A DNA stretch of 64,000 bases from Podospora bellae-mahoneyi (Eukaryota; Ascomycota; Sordariomycetes; Sordariales; Podosporaceae), in NCBI RefSeq assembly GCF_035222275.1, contig NW_026946359.1, positions 2,480,001 through 2,544,000 on the forward strand, read 5' to 3'. A program made the translations under genes and the position numbers. This document shows positions 1 to 13,871 of the stretch, in pieces. How positions within the stretch are numbered: position 1 is the stretch's first letter; every line of letters starts with the position of its first letter. The notes under the pieces were generated by a model. The model saw only the letters and a list, made by a program, of their open reading frames with translations. It searched no databases and was not told where the DNA came from.

Positions 1-3000
1 GGGTTCTGTTCGCTCAACCAGCTTCACGGGTGGGGTTGAGGTAATGAGAGGTACCTCGAGGCCACCTCAAGGTCGCAGCTTGGAGTTGCTGTGCAGTCGC
101 GGCTGCCATCTGGACACCCGCATGTCGGAATCATTCCTCAGGTGTTGACACTGTGCCGTTATTTGTCCAGTTCTGCTCTTTTTTTCTCCAGGTTTGAGCC
201 CTAATCACCCAGCTTTGGACGAGAGTGTGATTGTCTCGAGTCGTCAGACGAACAGACCTTGAACCTAGAAGTGGGAAGAAAGTGGGGTTATGGCGGCACT
301 GCTGGATCTGATACCGTAGGGCTGACGACGACAAGACTAGCAGACATCACGACTCAATGTCGTTTCCCAAGAATCTCAACACCGCGATTATGCACAGGCT
401 GCGACAAGTAATGCGCGACACTCAACCTGGCTCCGAGGTGGGCTTCTAACCAGCTTCCTCACCGGTACAGCAACATGAAGCTGGCCTTGCCGCCCCATTG
501 GCTGCTCAGAATCCGGTATATGGCTCCACGGGGGCAGGTGGGCAATCCCACACTGTCGGTTGCCAGTCACAAGATGGTGTTGGTCTAAATTGCAATTAAG
601 CTCCCGCTGCCATCCCTGACAGCTTCATCTATCCACGTCCAGCAGAGGCAGGTCCTCATAGCTATTCTCATGCCCCTCGGCCGGGTTCCGCTGCTGACGG
701 ATGCCTCGGGTGCTGCCACCAGTTCCCCTCACCTCTTTCATCACCACTTGGAGAAGCAACGCACTATGCTGGGGGCGTGTGTGCCTCGTGAGGGGTTCGT
801 GAGCGTACAAGAGCGGCGTAATCCCACGGAAAGCTGGCGGCGTTCCTATTTGATGATGAAGACGAACTCTCTCGCAATCTCACTTCGCAAGCAAATCGAG
901 CCGCCTCGTCGAGGAACCGCGCAGACGCGGTCGCGAGAAAGATGAGTGTGACCACCTCCTTCAACCATGGATCCTTGCTCTATGAGGCTATAATTCGTGC
1001 GACATAAAGGTTCACAGCTTCCTTCTACCCAATCAGAGAAAGTTTGACAACCACTTGGACCTGTCTGCAAGCGCACATATTTCGAGCTGCTGCTCCGTAA
1101 TCGCCGCAGGACCCCCCGCAGCTGCCAGAGTTGAGTCCAACATACAATCTATCAGCTACCTGGTCGGGTCGTCCTCGATATTGGGCCCCCTCATCTAGAC
1201 ATCTTGGTTCGGGCTGCCAGGGAAGAGAGATCAGCTCTCGATCCCCGAAGGGCGACCGTCAACGGCCCGCTATTTTCCAAGAATAGCACTGGCCGTAATT
1301 ATATCGTATGCTGGAGAGCATCTCGCGTGACTAGGGCCAAAGTTCCTCTGCTCACCGTGACAGAGACGGCAGGTCTAGAAGAGTCCCTCCACCAGACCTA
1401 TATTGCACATCTTCCTATCCTTGATTCTAGCCGCGGCGCGGAATTCGAACTTTAAGGCGACGGTCTACCCTCTCACTGCCTGTTCACACCATCACGACGG
1501 CGGTAGGGGACGAGGGGCGTCCCGAGAAGTGTGCCAGGCACTCTACAAGTTCCAAAATTGGGGTAATAAATATTCGCTTGTCAAAGGAAGCATTCCAACA
1601 CAGTGCCGTTGCACACTGTCTCCATCGACAAAATGTGGATGGATGAGGTGTCTGTGTGGCGCCAGGCGGGGGTCACTCAGGCAGTCACTGACAGGCGGCT
1701 GCACAGCGCCGCAACGACAGCGGTGCCAGGGCACGCTAAGCACATCGTATGGCGCCTTCCGGTGCCAAGAATCATCAGGTTTGGAGATCCCCCAAGCAAA
1801 GAACCCCAAAGGAGGGCCGTAACGGCCACAAACGGTAAACTCGACAGTTACAAGAAGCCAAAAGCGGTCGTCTGAAGTCCCGGATCGCCAGCAAAGCACC
1901 GGTGCACCTGCAGTCGAAGCGTGCGTCATGCAACCTTGTATTGTCTTTTTACAAATCACTCGTCTCGCCTGCCCGTCACCCGACCGCGTGGGATGGATGG
2001 AACTGACGGCTGAAGACGGCCTCGCCCACCGAGCCACGGACGCCATGGAAAACAAAGTACAGACAGGAACAAGAGATATCGTCAGATGCGCCGACATCTC
2101 GGGTGCCACACACGACTTGCATGCAAGCATTCCTGCATGCGGCAGAAGACATTAGGAGGACGGCCAAGCACATGTCAGGATCCATCACTCGTGGTAGTCC
2201 ACGCCCAAGGAGACGGTTAACGACGAGCCGACTACTCAGCCACCATCAATATCTTGAGATTTCAGGCGAGCGTCTGCATATCTTCGATCCACAACGTAGT
2301 GAGCCATGGAGCATAGCATCCTCCGCGGCTACGGGCGCCCAGCCTAATTCATGCTCCCCAATACCTTGTATTCACTCCAAGATGTTGACCCTTGAGATAG
2401 TCCCTAGGACTTTTTGTTCATGGCTTTTGCTTGGAAACACCAATTTCTACCAACCAATGACATTGTCTTGTATGCCAAACCTTCGACACACCCTTTACCA
2501 TGACTGTTGACAACCATCAAAGATATCTGCTACCGCAACGCAAACTCAGACCCTTCACTTCATCATCTTCGATACCCGCGCTCTCCGGGTTTGAAGTTAG
2601 CTGACGAGAGAGATGTTGGGCCTTGACATGCTACACTGAGGGAAAATCGAAAGCTTCCAAAGGTTCCAGATCCGTGCACTTCAAACAGTCCGGGAACTCC
2701 CTTTCCATGCGCATTTATGCGACATCACTCAACCGACGCCAGAACCCGCTCTTGCGGCACCGGGTAACACATTGACATTCATCAAGCCCGGATATGTCGC
2801 GGTGATCCGAGATTTTCTGTCCCCCGCACAACCTGGGAACATCGTCGAGAGCCATGGTCAGATCCTCAAAGCTACGTCTCTCTCCCTCTGCAAAAAGCGA
2901 GCGTCAACTCGCGCCCCCGCTGCATTGATGAGAATCCAGTTTAGGCGCGAGAGGGTCGACATCCCTGTTGGCCGGCTCGAGTGATGCGCAGATATGTACT

Positions 3001-6000
3001 GTGCAATACATACATACATACCTACATACCTACATACCTACATACATACATATATACATACATACATACATACATACATACATACATACATCCATACATA
3101 CATACGGCTTCCGATCTGCAGTCAGCCAGCAGTCAATCGACACCAGTACGTGTTTACCTCCTCTTGGTTTCATTTGGATTACTGGGTGAGCAACTCCACC
3201 TCGTGCCGTCTCACAAACCCTCACTGACCCGTCTGCTAGATAGTGTCTGGCTTGTAAGCCCATCCCAGATAACCCACTCTGTTTCTGCCTGCCAATCTGG
3301 GCACCGACTCGCAGTGCTTCTGTGGCCCTCATTTATCCCGAAGTTCTTATCCAGGCACACCTCTACCCCTTCCCGGACGCCTGTCACACATCATGGGCCA
3401 CATGGATCTTCAACGCACTGCTGGTCACGAGCAAGCTTTGGCAAACTGAGTTCTAGCCCCCAAGGCGTGGCCCCCTGTGAGCAGGATTTGGGCGTATGTT
3501 CAGGAGCCTACCCTCTCCAGCCTATACAGTTCATCGAGCGGTGTAGGGACACCGCAAGTATCTTGTTTCTATAATTTATCATTCACTTTCGTCTCTTCCC
3601 GCTTCCCGCTTCCCATTATTTGGGTCATGGTACATGCCAACGACAAACATCCCATCGTGCCGCGGATTTTATCAAGGTATCCATGTCCCCATTGCTTTGA
3701 GGGTAGCTGCCTTGTGTTACTCCTCGCTCAGCGCCACAACGTGGGATGTCGGGTGTGGGAAGGCCTTATGGAAGCGTTCTGGGGAGTTCAACGAACAAAG
3801 TGTCACGGGCTTGGTGATCCCCGCCCAGCTGGCTTATTGCCCTCTTGTCACTCTCGCCCTTGAGCAGAACGGCAACCCTGTCTTGATAAGAGGACCCCTC
3901 CTCATGGAGCCCACCCCCCCTTTGCCACTCTGCTCTTTTGTTTCTCACTAGCAGGACACTGCAGAGGTGCCTTGGCCAAAGAGGAAGTTGTCTTCGGGAC
4001 TTGGCTGCTCTGAATGGGGCCGGATTCGGTACCAGGATGGCGATTCTCTGGTTCTTGAGGCCGGTGGAGAAGCATCTTGTCCAATGGCGATCCCATTTCG
4101 CGGTGCAACCGCTGACTGACCGGCCACACAAGCCTACTGACCAGCTCAGGCTCATCCGACCACGACAGATATAAGATCAGACAGCAATAGCAGACAGTAA
4201 AGTGGTCTGGTGCCCTCAACGTTGGTGCCACACAGTGTGTGTCGACCTCCGTTTTCATAGGCGGAGAGAGCAGGCATCCTGGTCTGTGGGATCACGTAGA
4301 GTGAGCAGCACCCCCTTTGTGGACAGGAGAAGCTTCAAGATGGTGGGCCTGAGTATGGATAGGTGCTTAGAACGCGGGGAAAATCATACCGCTTGCCCCG
4401 AAGATGAGGCCTCTGTGGTGACCATGCGGTAGAGGAGCCAAGCAAGTGATGAGCGAGCCAAAATGCTCGATCCGGGCTGGGAAGCAACGGTCGTGAGAAG
4501 GGCAAACCGACAAGCGCGGGAGGCTTCCACCCAACAGATCTCAGACTCTGGGTCGACCCGCAGGTCTTGGTTGGTTTTGACCCAGACACTTCTCGCTCAT
4601 GACTGCCGCATGGAGAACAAGATGGATTCGTTGAAACAGCTCCAGTGGTTACGCTCGGTGACTGGTGAAGCAATGATGGTTGTGGTAGATGTTTACGGTT
4701 GTGAAAATCCTTCGCCTGCGTCTGGCCCAAGTCATGACCTCTTTTGAGTCGTGGCAAACGAGGCGGGTGCTCCCCGGGGCACATGTCTCCCAGACTCGAC
4801 AAAGTTTGGCTCACCTCCTATCTGGCAATATTGCACCGTATCAGCCGCCCGTATCAGTTCAACGTTTGGTTTTGCCAGCTGCAAGGAACGGGGCTCACCT
4901 AACCCTCTCAATTTATATAGCTTTTAAGGCCACGCTTTTGCCATTATTATCATCGTTTGTTAGCCGAGAATATCTAGAATTTTGGGACTGTCTATGATTC
5001 CTACATTTTCAGCTATCGCAACGTTGCTTGTTTAGTGGTGGACTTCCCTGGACGAATGGAGCTTCTCTCACATAACCAACCAACTTACCATAATCGGCAA
5101 ATTCCTCGCTTTTTTCTTAACATGACGTTCCTTCGAAAAAAAAAAAAAACCGTTGAGCTATCCACCGAGTCCGTGCGTTGCTACTGATCTTCGAATTTGT
5201 AGCAACTACATCTGATCTGCATTAACGCAATGCTGCGCGCCCAGGCTGAACGCACAGATGCTTACACCCCACGGACGATGACGATAACCGAACTCTCTGG
5301 GTCTGACGGGAAAGAACTTCCAGAAGCTTCATGATCTTCATCACCTGGGGGGGGGGGATCATGATGAACGGCATGAAAGAGCGCCGAAGAGATGGTGCGG
5401 TGGTCGGCGGTCACGACATACAAGTTGGGTGAGGGAGAAGATGGGAGGGGGGTTAAGGTCGTGCCACCCCCTGGCCGAACGATTTACAATCATTGACTAG
5501 ACTTTACCTTGATGAAGATCACACAGGTTTGGGTTGATGATGACAATTCACTTATATTTCTTTACTACATACTTACACCGAGGGCTTGCGGGGATTTTTT
5601 AGTGAAAGTGTACCACGTCGCCTAGCTAGCGAGCTGGGATTATCATACGGGTAGTGCTGCTCCGTTAGAAATCGACAAACTACACACGTACTCGGAAGAT
5701 CTCCTTTTTCAGCCTCATAAGACGAGGTGATTTCCTGAATTAGGACATCGCGCATAGAGATATGCTGTGAGGCAGGTCCACTTTGGGACTCCACGATCGA
5801 CGCCTCGAAACTGGAGACTACCTACTTTCTTGATTGTTGGACAGTTCACTCGGGAACGAGTTATGAGTGAGCACTCGGAATGCCACTCTCTTCTCTTGCC
5901 GATGAAGGCGGACGACTAGATACCCTTCGGCTCGACGGAGCTTCGCACGATAGAACACGGCCTTTTTGTCACGAACCGAAACAGGAGGATGGGCATGACG

Positions 6001-7833
6001 CAAACGAATCGGCCCACCTCAGAGTCGAGTCTGGAAGATGGCATACCGAGCCCGAGGCCGAACCTGAGGCAGGCCGTCTTTGGCGATACCACAGTCTACC
6101 CTGTTTAGATGAGTAACCTGATAGCCATCCTGCTGTCTATGTTCAGCGTTCCCTTCAACCGGATCTCCCCTTCACGGCACCACGGTCAGACTTCTCGAAA
6201 CAAGAGTTCTGTCATCACCACCCACTTCTTGTTGAGTTCCGGCCAAGTCCATCATCGATCGAAACACTACCACCCACTCAACCACCCAACAACACCCAGC
6301 TTCTGGTAGAATAACACACGCACGAAACCACGATCACGAACAACCAGAAACAAAACCACAGACCCCCCACCCAAGCCCTGTCCTCAACGTCGTTCTCTTG
6401 CGGCCACCGGTGGCTATGATCTCTCTGCTCATACCGCTCCACCTCAGCTATGACGATGTCAAATCCGTCAACTAACCTACTTCATCCATAACCGACCTCG
6501 TCATGAAACCCGAGAATACCGAGGTAGGGGAAACCATTTCGAGACCGCCACTATCCAAAAGAGTTGGACACAGACACTCGGGTACAAGGCTAAAGACAGA
6601 TTGGGTAACTAACTCGATGGCTATTTGAGGAGGATATGACGGGGGAAACAAGAAACAAAATAGGCCTCATCGACGGTAACAACAACGACACGGCCAGACT
6701 GATCTCTTGCTAGGGTGAGGGGGGTGGTGGTGACGCAATGAGATATACGGATCGGGTGGGCGTGTGTCCATGGCGGAAGAGGGATGGTAGGGGAGAGGGT
6801 AAGTGATATACTTGGTTACTTGAGTGGACTTGGTTGACTTGGCTGTGTATCACAAACAGTTCTTCAAAGGGGTTGACGTGGGCTTTCTTTTGACTTGGAC
6901 AGTGGCCGCCTGGTATCACAGAAAACACAGGAAAACCCAACAATGGTAAGTTCTCGTAATCGAAAACAGAGATAGATGTGTAATGAAACCAAGACACAAA
7001 GAAGGCGGCCTAGAAATCAAAAAGTGCCAGTAATTTCCCTCCAACTTCAGCAACTCAAGTTGTCTTCCAACCCACCCTCTTCCTCATCCCTCATCTAGCC
7101 AAAACTTCAGCCCTCCGTGATGAACATTCAACGCAAAATCACAATATCACTCGGGCCCAACCTGTGAAAAGCATTGATGTGTGTTATGTAATCTCCATTT
7201 GTATCTCTTATTGTTACTCTTCCTTTCTCCCTACCCCTAAATAAATGTTATTACACTGTCTCTTAACCCCCCCCTCTCTTTCTCTCAAAAATCACCACAA
7301 CATCTCTTCCCTCCCATCCCCCACACACACAACACAAAAAAATCAAAAGAATATCGCCCCCATTCCCCAACGAACCCCAAAACCTTCCCCAAAAGAAGAC
7401 AAGGGAAAAAGAAAGAAAAGAAAGATTCGAAGAGTATTTTCCCCCGGGGATATCACTTTTGTCCATTGTTGTTTCCACTCTCACCACCACCACCGCGGCC
7501 GCCGCCACCAACCCCTTCCCCCAAACCCCCACCATACCTTCATTCTGAAATACAACAAAAAATCACCTCGAAAACAAACAAAAAAAGATTCAACGCCATG
7601 CTCAAAAATTTGCTTCTCTTCCCCCCTTCCCCCCCTCCTAACCCGCCATGCCATTTACCTGCCCTTTTTGTAGTGTGCGTGTGTGTGAGTGTTGCTGATA
7701 TAAAGAAAAAAAAAGATAATCTTGCAATGTGCGTGAGAGTGTGATCTGTAACCTCAAGCCCACCTAGTCTCGTAGAGGTATAATAATCAGACAAATATGA
7801 AATGGTTTATCAGTCAAAACAGACACAAAAAAA
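1..7833. other. Long gene-free stretch
   Basis: No open frame here looks like a protein family I know, and the longest frames (195 aa at 1543-2130 minus, 197 aa at 2981-3574 plus, 159 aa at 4335-4814 minus) have no motif, no plausible splice chain and erratic composition. I see no transposase, reverse transcriptase, terminal repeats or strong C-to-T (RIP-like) decay. The only clear structure is a tetranucleotide microsatellite near 3006-3106, a 14-A run at about 5138-5151, and a pyrimidine/adenine-rich low-complexity belt at about 7255-7700 just downstream of the Rho GEF stop, which may include its 3' UTR. The stretch could hold lineage-specific noncoding RNA or decayed DNA; the sequence alone does not decide. 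Confidence 0.6.
3006..3106. repeat. CATA/CCTA tetranucleotide microsatellite
   Basis: About 100 bp of near-perfect CATA units, with several CCTA variants in the first half and one TATA and one CCAT interruption. The reading frames across it are artificial His-Thr-Tyr-Ile repeats, so it is treated as noncoding simple sequence. The number of units is likely to vary between strains. Confidence 0.95.
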
Positions 7834-10800
7834 TCAAGAATCTGCCAACTTGGCAAAATGCTTCGACCAGATCCATCCCACCGTACCCCGGGGGTCATCT
7901 TGATTCCTCGCAAGCCAGAGCTCACCTTTTTCGGCAATGACATCAAAGATCTAACCAAAACCACCTGGTCAGCATTGTGTTCATCTGGCCGCCGAAACGC
8001 CAGAAAAGGTGGAAACGAGAAAAAAAAAGAAAAAAACTTACTTCGCCAGCCTGGTACGTCAAATAAGGGTACCCTGCCTCCATCTTCGACGTCTCAATGT
8101 GAAACTCAAACAGCGAAGCCGCCAGCCAGAGCACTCTATACCCGCTGTCGTCCCTGCTCCGCTGCGTGCTAGATGCCCGTGACATCACCTGTGGGGGGTA
8201 AAACTCCTCTGCGTCGTCCGGTGGCAGCGCGGAGTGGAACAAACCCGATAACCGCCGTGTGTCCCCCGTACTATTACTCGGTCCAGGGTAAGCCGAGCTG
8301 TTGTAGGTCGAGTTTGAACCCCGCCTGCTTGGCCCTCCTCCTGCCATGGCCGAGGTCATAACAGTTGACTCTGTGCTCTGCCTTGGAAGACTGTTCGAGT
8401 CAAAGCTACGTCCCGTGCCTGGACGCATCGGTAGGCCGACAGCTGACCTCGAGTTGGGGTCAGAAGTGATCGGTGAGTTGGAGCTCACCCGGGCATGGCT
8501 GCCATTGATACCAGAGTAATAGTCTCGGTAGTAATGAGCCGGGCTGGGGAGCGCACTGCTTGCTGGCGAGAGACTGAACTGGCCACTGTTGCGTCTCACA
8601 AAGTCCGGAGTTGGCAGTGTAGGGGCGTGTTCGCTGTTGATGGACAACCCCCTGGAACGAGTTGGCTGGAGGTCGCTCGGCCGAGACTTTGTTCTCGAAA
8701 GCAGCGAAGAGCTATCGCCGCCGTCGGTTGTCGAGTGAGAAAACCTAGGTCTCAGCGTAGGATTCAAGATGGCGAGCAACATGGCCCTCTCTTCTTGCAG
8801 CGCAAACTCTCGCTGGAAGCCCGACACAATCTCCGACACTTCAGGAACATGGCTTGCATCTTGGAGCGGTGCTTTGACTTTGTCCTGCCACATCTTATAC
8901 CAGGCTGTTTGGATGCTGATGAACTTGCCAAGACAGATATTGCCAATCCTGGCAGTCATGGCAGAAAGCTTGGGCAGCTCCTTTTTCAGCGTCTCATTCA
9001 GAGCCTCATACTGCTCCACGAGCTCTGTCAACTGCTTGTCCACCTTCTTCCCGTTGGCCTTGAGCTGGGCAAACTTCTCATAGTCCAGGCGGCGTTTGGC
9101 TCTTTTCTTCATAGCCAGACCAGGGTTGCCGTAGCACTTGATGACCTGCTCAAAGGGTTCAATGACGTGTTTGCGGACATCAGAAAGCTTTTGGGCGTTA
9201 GCAGCTACAAGAACCTGAAGTCGGGGGCGGGCAACTCACATGTCGCTCCAACGCAATCTTCTCAATGTCTCTCATCGAGACATTGAACTGAACCCATTTA
9301 CTTTCGATGTGAGCATAGTCTCTAGACGGCTGCAGTCGCATCACCAGCTCCATGGACGAGAGATACTGAAGGAATTCGTGCACATAGGTCGACACGTTCC
9401 TCGTGTAATACTCAACATCTCTCAGAACCACCTGGAGACGGAGGTAATCATCACCAAACTGCTGCTGCAGCTTCCTGTAATCCTCGTCCTCTGCCGTTTT
9501 CGGACTGGTCGCCTGGAGTTTGTCAACCCGTTTTCCAAAAGCCCTGGCAATGCCGCGGACATCCGAATCTTTGCGCTTCCTATTGCTGACGATTTGTCCA
9601 ACCAGCTCATAATTCTTCTTGGACTTGTTGATCTCATCAATGGCGTCGATGACGGCCGACCGCGCAGCAACCAATGGTTCCCTGTCCGGATGATCTGCCG
9701 GCGTATATTTGAGCAGATGTGTGATAATGTCTGGGTATTTTGTGATGCGCTGCATGGGCTTCACCAACAGCGAGTCCAAATTCCAGGCAGAAGTCAGCTC
9801 CTTGGCGACCTCATTACACTCATTGAGCCAGAGCATGACACCCTCGTCTTCCTGAATCTGGACGAGGCGTTTGGACGACTGGTCACTGGATCGCAAATAC
9901 ACCTCGTGCACAGCCTTTAGCTGTTCGATGCTCTTTGAGAACACCGGCCCAATAGATGTGAGGCGGTCCTTCTCATCGTCCAGCTCAGGCTTTGCAGAAG
10001 AAGTAACAGAGTTCAAGGTAGCTGAATCGGAGTCCTTGATCGACGGGGCAGCCGAAGGGGTGAGAATAGGTGACCGTCGGGCCTTGGGAGTGTACACCGT
10101 AGATGCTCCCTCCTTGAACTCGGCAACGAACGCGGCATGAAAAGCAATGATTTCATCCGTATTCCTAAAGATCAACTTGATCGTCTTGCTGTCCAGGTTG
10201 GGACAGGCTTCGGCAGTCCCCTTGTAGATTTCCTCAACCACGCTCATGTCTCTGACAAACGCATCCTCGGTATCAATCAGTTCCCGTATAACCAATTGAC
10301 GCTGGCGCAGCCTCTTTTGCTCCTCCTGCGCTTCAGCCGATAGTGATGGCCTCTCAACAACAGACTCGGTGAGCGTCTCGCTGTCATTAACCGAAATATT
10401 GGACCGGTCGAGTGTTTCAAAAGTGACTTGCGATCCAGAATCGGGTGATAGAACTTCGGACTGTGGCCGCGACTCTTGCTGAGGATGCAGGAAGCTTGTT
10501 GGCCTAGTTTCTTGCCCGTACACAGACGTCTCTCGATCATCTTCCACAAACTCAAAGGACGGAGGAGGTGGTGGCTGCCGCTGTGGACGCGCAGCCACAT
10601 GTTCTTCCTGCGGCAGCGGCACATCCTCGTCGCGCTCTTCTGTTTGGCACTCTTCTTCTTCAGAGACACGGTCCGTTCCCTTTTCATGGGCATAGAGTTG
10701 GTAACTGCTACGCTGCCGTTCGGCCAACATGGGCGGAGTAGCAGCACCGGACCTATCCAGCGGTGACTTGTCCGGGCTGTGAGATCGAAACTCTTCCAAA

Positions 10801-13800
10801 CCAGATTTTTGGCTTTCGTATCCAAGAGACTGCTGAGAATGCGTGCTTTGTAGGCCGGCATTGTGGTCGTCGCTTCCAAAGGAAAAGTCGGTCCAGGCAG
10901 AATTCTGACTGAGACGATTCCCAGGTGCCAGCAGCGAAGGGACAGTCAAACTGTGCAATGTGTTTGGTGTCTTTTCGTACTCTGCCAGTGGTGGCTGCGT
11001 GTCAAAAGGAGTTCCAGAATCTGACGATGTACATGTTGAATCACGCAACGATGCCACATTGTCACTCAAACGCGGTCCGACATAAAAGTCTTCCAGCCGA
11101 TCCAGCTTGTCCAGCACAATTCTGGGCTCCTCAAACCGCACCACATCCTCCAAATGCGAAGTTTCCGGTGCCTCAATCGTCACATTGCCGGCCGTCTGTC
11201 GTTCATCCTGTCGTGGCAGATCTGCTGCCGGCATGGCAACACGAGGCGGGTTGTGGTGCAACGGCCGGAAATCATTTTCTGGGCCGAGAATGGTGACCGT
11301 TGTTTCGTAGTTGTCCGAGGTAAATGTGTACGGTCGGGGCACGTACTCATCGTCTTCGTCCTGGCTCGGTGCGGCAGTGGAGGTAGGCTCCGGCTGAAAG
11401 TCAGTGCGGGTTGGTGTTAGCTGGGGAGACATCTGGGGCTCCGTGGACGTGTCAAGCGAAATTTTTATGGATACACTGTCGTCATCGACCTCCTCATCCT
11501 CATCAAATGGAGATTGATAAGACGCCTTCTTGTGTAATACTGGAACCACGGCCTGCTCGGCCGGCGGGCTAGAAGTTTCATGTTGAAAGCTTTCTGGTAC
11601 AAAGGTGACTTGCGTGAGGCCAGGCATTGTCATGCCCAAAGCTTCATCTATGGCAGCTGTGTTTTCTGGCCTTTCTGGCTCAGGCTGGTCATCAATTTCG
11701 AACTCGGTCGTTGCAGTGCTAGCTGAGCAAGCAGACATGGGTTCTTCCTCTGGTTCCAGATGAGATGACCCAACATTGGGAAAACTGCCTGGTATTTCCA
11801 ACCTCAGGGGTTCCAACGGGACCGGTGGAGCTGGTGTTGCAGGCACTGGTGGCGCTGGGGAGTCTCCAACCGGTGGTTGCAAATGCGACGATGATGCCTC
11901 TTTCTCGATACCAATCTCCACAAACCTCAAGTTGTCAGTCGATCGGGCCGGCCTTATGGCGGCAGCGGCAGCGGCGGCATTGGCATTGGCGACGGCAGCC
12001 ATCGTGGCCGCTTCTGCTTCCAATTTGATCTTGGCCACCACCTCCAGCTCCCTTTTCCTCTTGTCAGCAGCAGCCTGTCTCGCTTCCTTGGCCTGGCTGT
12101 CTCTGATGGACTTGCTGTAGGCAAGTTTGATAGTCTCACGGCGCTGTGCAAAGTCAATGGGCCCGACAGAGAGTTTGCGCCTCCGTGTGCCAGATCCTTC
12201 TGCTTTTGGAGTGGGCCTCAAAGGTTGTCTCTGGGGTGACGAACCTCGTTCCCGTTCTACGGCTCGCATTCTGGATGCTGCTGTGGTGGCCGTCGCCACA
12301 GATTGCCGTGGCCGCGAGCTACGAAGACTGGGTGACAATTTCGGAGGAGTGACAGCAACATGGGCATTCAGCCGGCTGCCTGTCGTGGTTATGCTCGAGG
12401 GTGGGCCTTTGCGAGCTGTTGGTGTTTTGATCTGAGGTGTTGAAACCGTCGCACTGGTCGTCGGCGTCCTCGACCGGCTGGATGGTACATGCTGCCGAGA
12501 TGTTCTCCCGCTGGCAGCTGCGTACTTGAGCGAAGGGGAGTTCGAACGAGTTGAGGCGGGACTGTCACTCTGGTTACTGATCTTCTTCACCATGATAGGG
12601 AGACGGGAGGTTGGGGAGGTCGGCGAGGTCGGTGATATCGGTGAGGCCACAGCGGATTCATTGGGAAACTGACGCCTCATTCCCAACTTGGATCCAGCAA
12701 AGTCGCTCTGAGCTCGGTTATGGTTTTTGGGTATACTCGTGTTGACGCTTGGATGCTCGAGGGCCTGCTGGTCGCTTGGCGCGGCGCCGCGGTACCAGTC
12801 GGTGGGTGACGGAGGCTCGATGTCTGGATCTGATAAACTGCGCATCTGTAACCTTGAATGATGAATACTAGACTCGGACGTCCTCCGTGGCCGGGCATTT
12901 TCGATCCCAAAGCCGACTGTGGCCGAGTCGTTGTGTTCAGGCAGTATCTCACCAAACAAGAGGCCGGGCTGGCGGGAGAGGCCTGGTTCCGGTCCTTTGG
13001 GCACTGCAGGAATCCTCGGTGAGGCATGGTGGTTTTGCTTGGATGGCTGTGGATGTGACGACGTTGCCGTACGAGGTCGACTGATCCTGCTCGCAAATGA
13101 CTGCTGATCATCGGTCGGTTGTTGTGTTCCCCGAGTGACAGATGTTCCCCGAACACTAGATGTCCCTCTGCTGGAACCATATGTTGACGAATTGCTCCCC
13201 GTGCCAGTGGCCCTTCCATTGGTGCTGCTGGATGACCTGGGCAGTGGCTTTCGAGTCGCTGCCCCGGGCTGTGTGGCGGTCTGGTCAAACTTCTTTTTCA
13301 TCTCTTTCACACTCGTGGGAAAACTGTTGGCTGCTTTGGACGAACGGTCGTCGACGGGGTTCGACACGGCACGCTGACTCGGTCGAAGAGCATTGCGGTT
13401 CGTGGGGAGCCCTGATGGCCTTGATGCCGTTCCGTTGCCGTTGGAGCGCGTAGAGGGCGTCTGTCGAGAGCTGGACGAGGCCTGGGCCATGAGATCTACG
13501 GTTTGCGGGGACTCATTCCTGGGCTGCTGCGCACCTTGGTAGCTACGGTAAAAGTCGTCGGGATCTAGCGAGTCGTCCAGAGAGGAATTGGCAGCAAACG
13601 CCTGGAGGTTCGAGGCCGCGGCATGCGAGGCGAGGGGGGGTATTTGGCCGCCGGGTCGGGGGTCTAGGTCTCGGTCGAGATCGGCGCCGGGGTGGAAGTG
13701 GTGTTCATAAGGGTCGTAGGGGTCGTGGGAGTGGTGGTGCTGGGTGTGGTGCTGTTGTTGGTATTCGAAAAGCTGCTGGTGATGCTGGGGGTTATGGTGG

Positions 13801-13871
13801 TGATGGTGATGGTCGAAGAGCTGGCCGGGGCGCGAAGCAGGCGCCTCCTCTCCAAGACTGCCATCGTCCAT
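7834..13871 (-). CDS. Rho-family GEF with DH, BAR and SH3 domains
   Basis: Three exons: 13871-9240, 9187-8042 and 7950-7834, giving 1964 aa; both introns (52 and 91 bp) are GT-AG, phase 0, with GTGAGT and GTAAGT donors. The first ~1180 residues are Ser/Pro-rich and disordered, with a His-rich patch near residues 20-60 and an Ala-rich helical stretch near 620-660. A Dbl-homology domain follows at about 1190-1415, with the conserved LLVKPMQRITKYP segment. A BAR-like helical domain lies at about 1450-1660; it crosses the first intron, where the join reads LERH-LSDVRKHVIEPF. Only splicing of the last intron completes a C-terminal SH3 domain (about 1890-1964, with GTVGWIWSKHF). DH-BAR-SH3 matches the Tuba/DNMBP group and resembles fission yeast Gef1, a Cdc42 activator with DH and BAR-like parts. 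The likely role is membrane-localised activation of Cdc42 or Rho in polarity or septation; substrate GTPase is inferred. No PH domain is seen. Confidence 0.92.

Noticed and set aside
1543-2130. 195-aa minus-strand frame in the left gene-free region
   Set aside because: No recognisable motif, many Cys and Trp scattered without pattern, and overlapping frames of equal quality on the other strand.
2981-3574. Frame with His-Thr-Tyr-Ile repeats
   Set aside because: It is the CATA microsatellite read in frame; the unit is four bases, so all frames show it.
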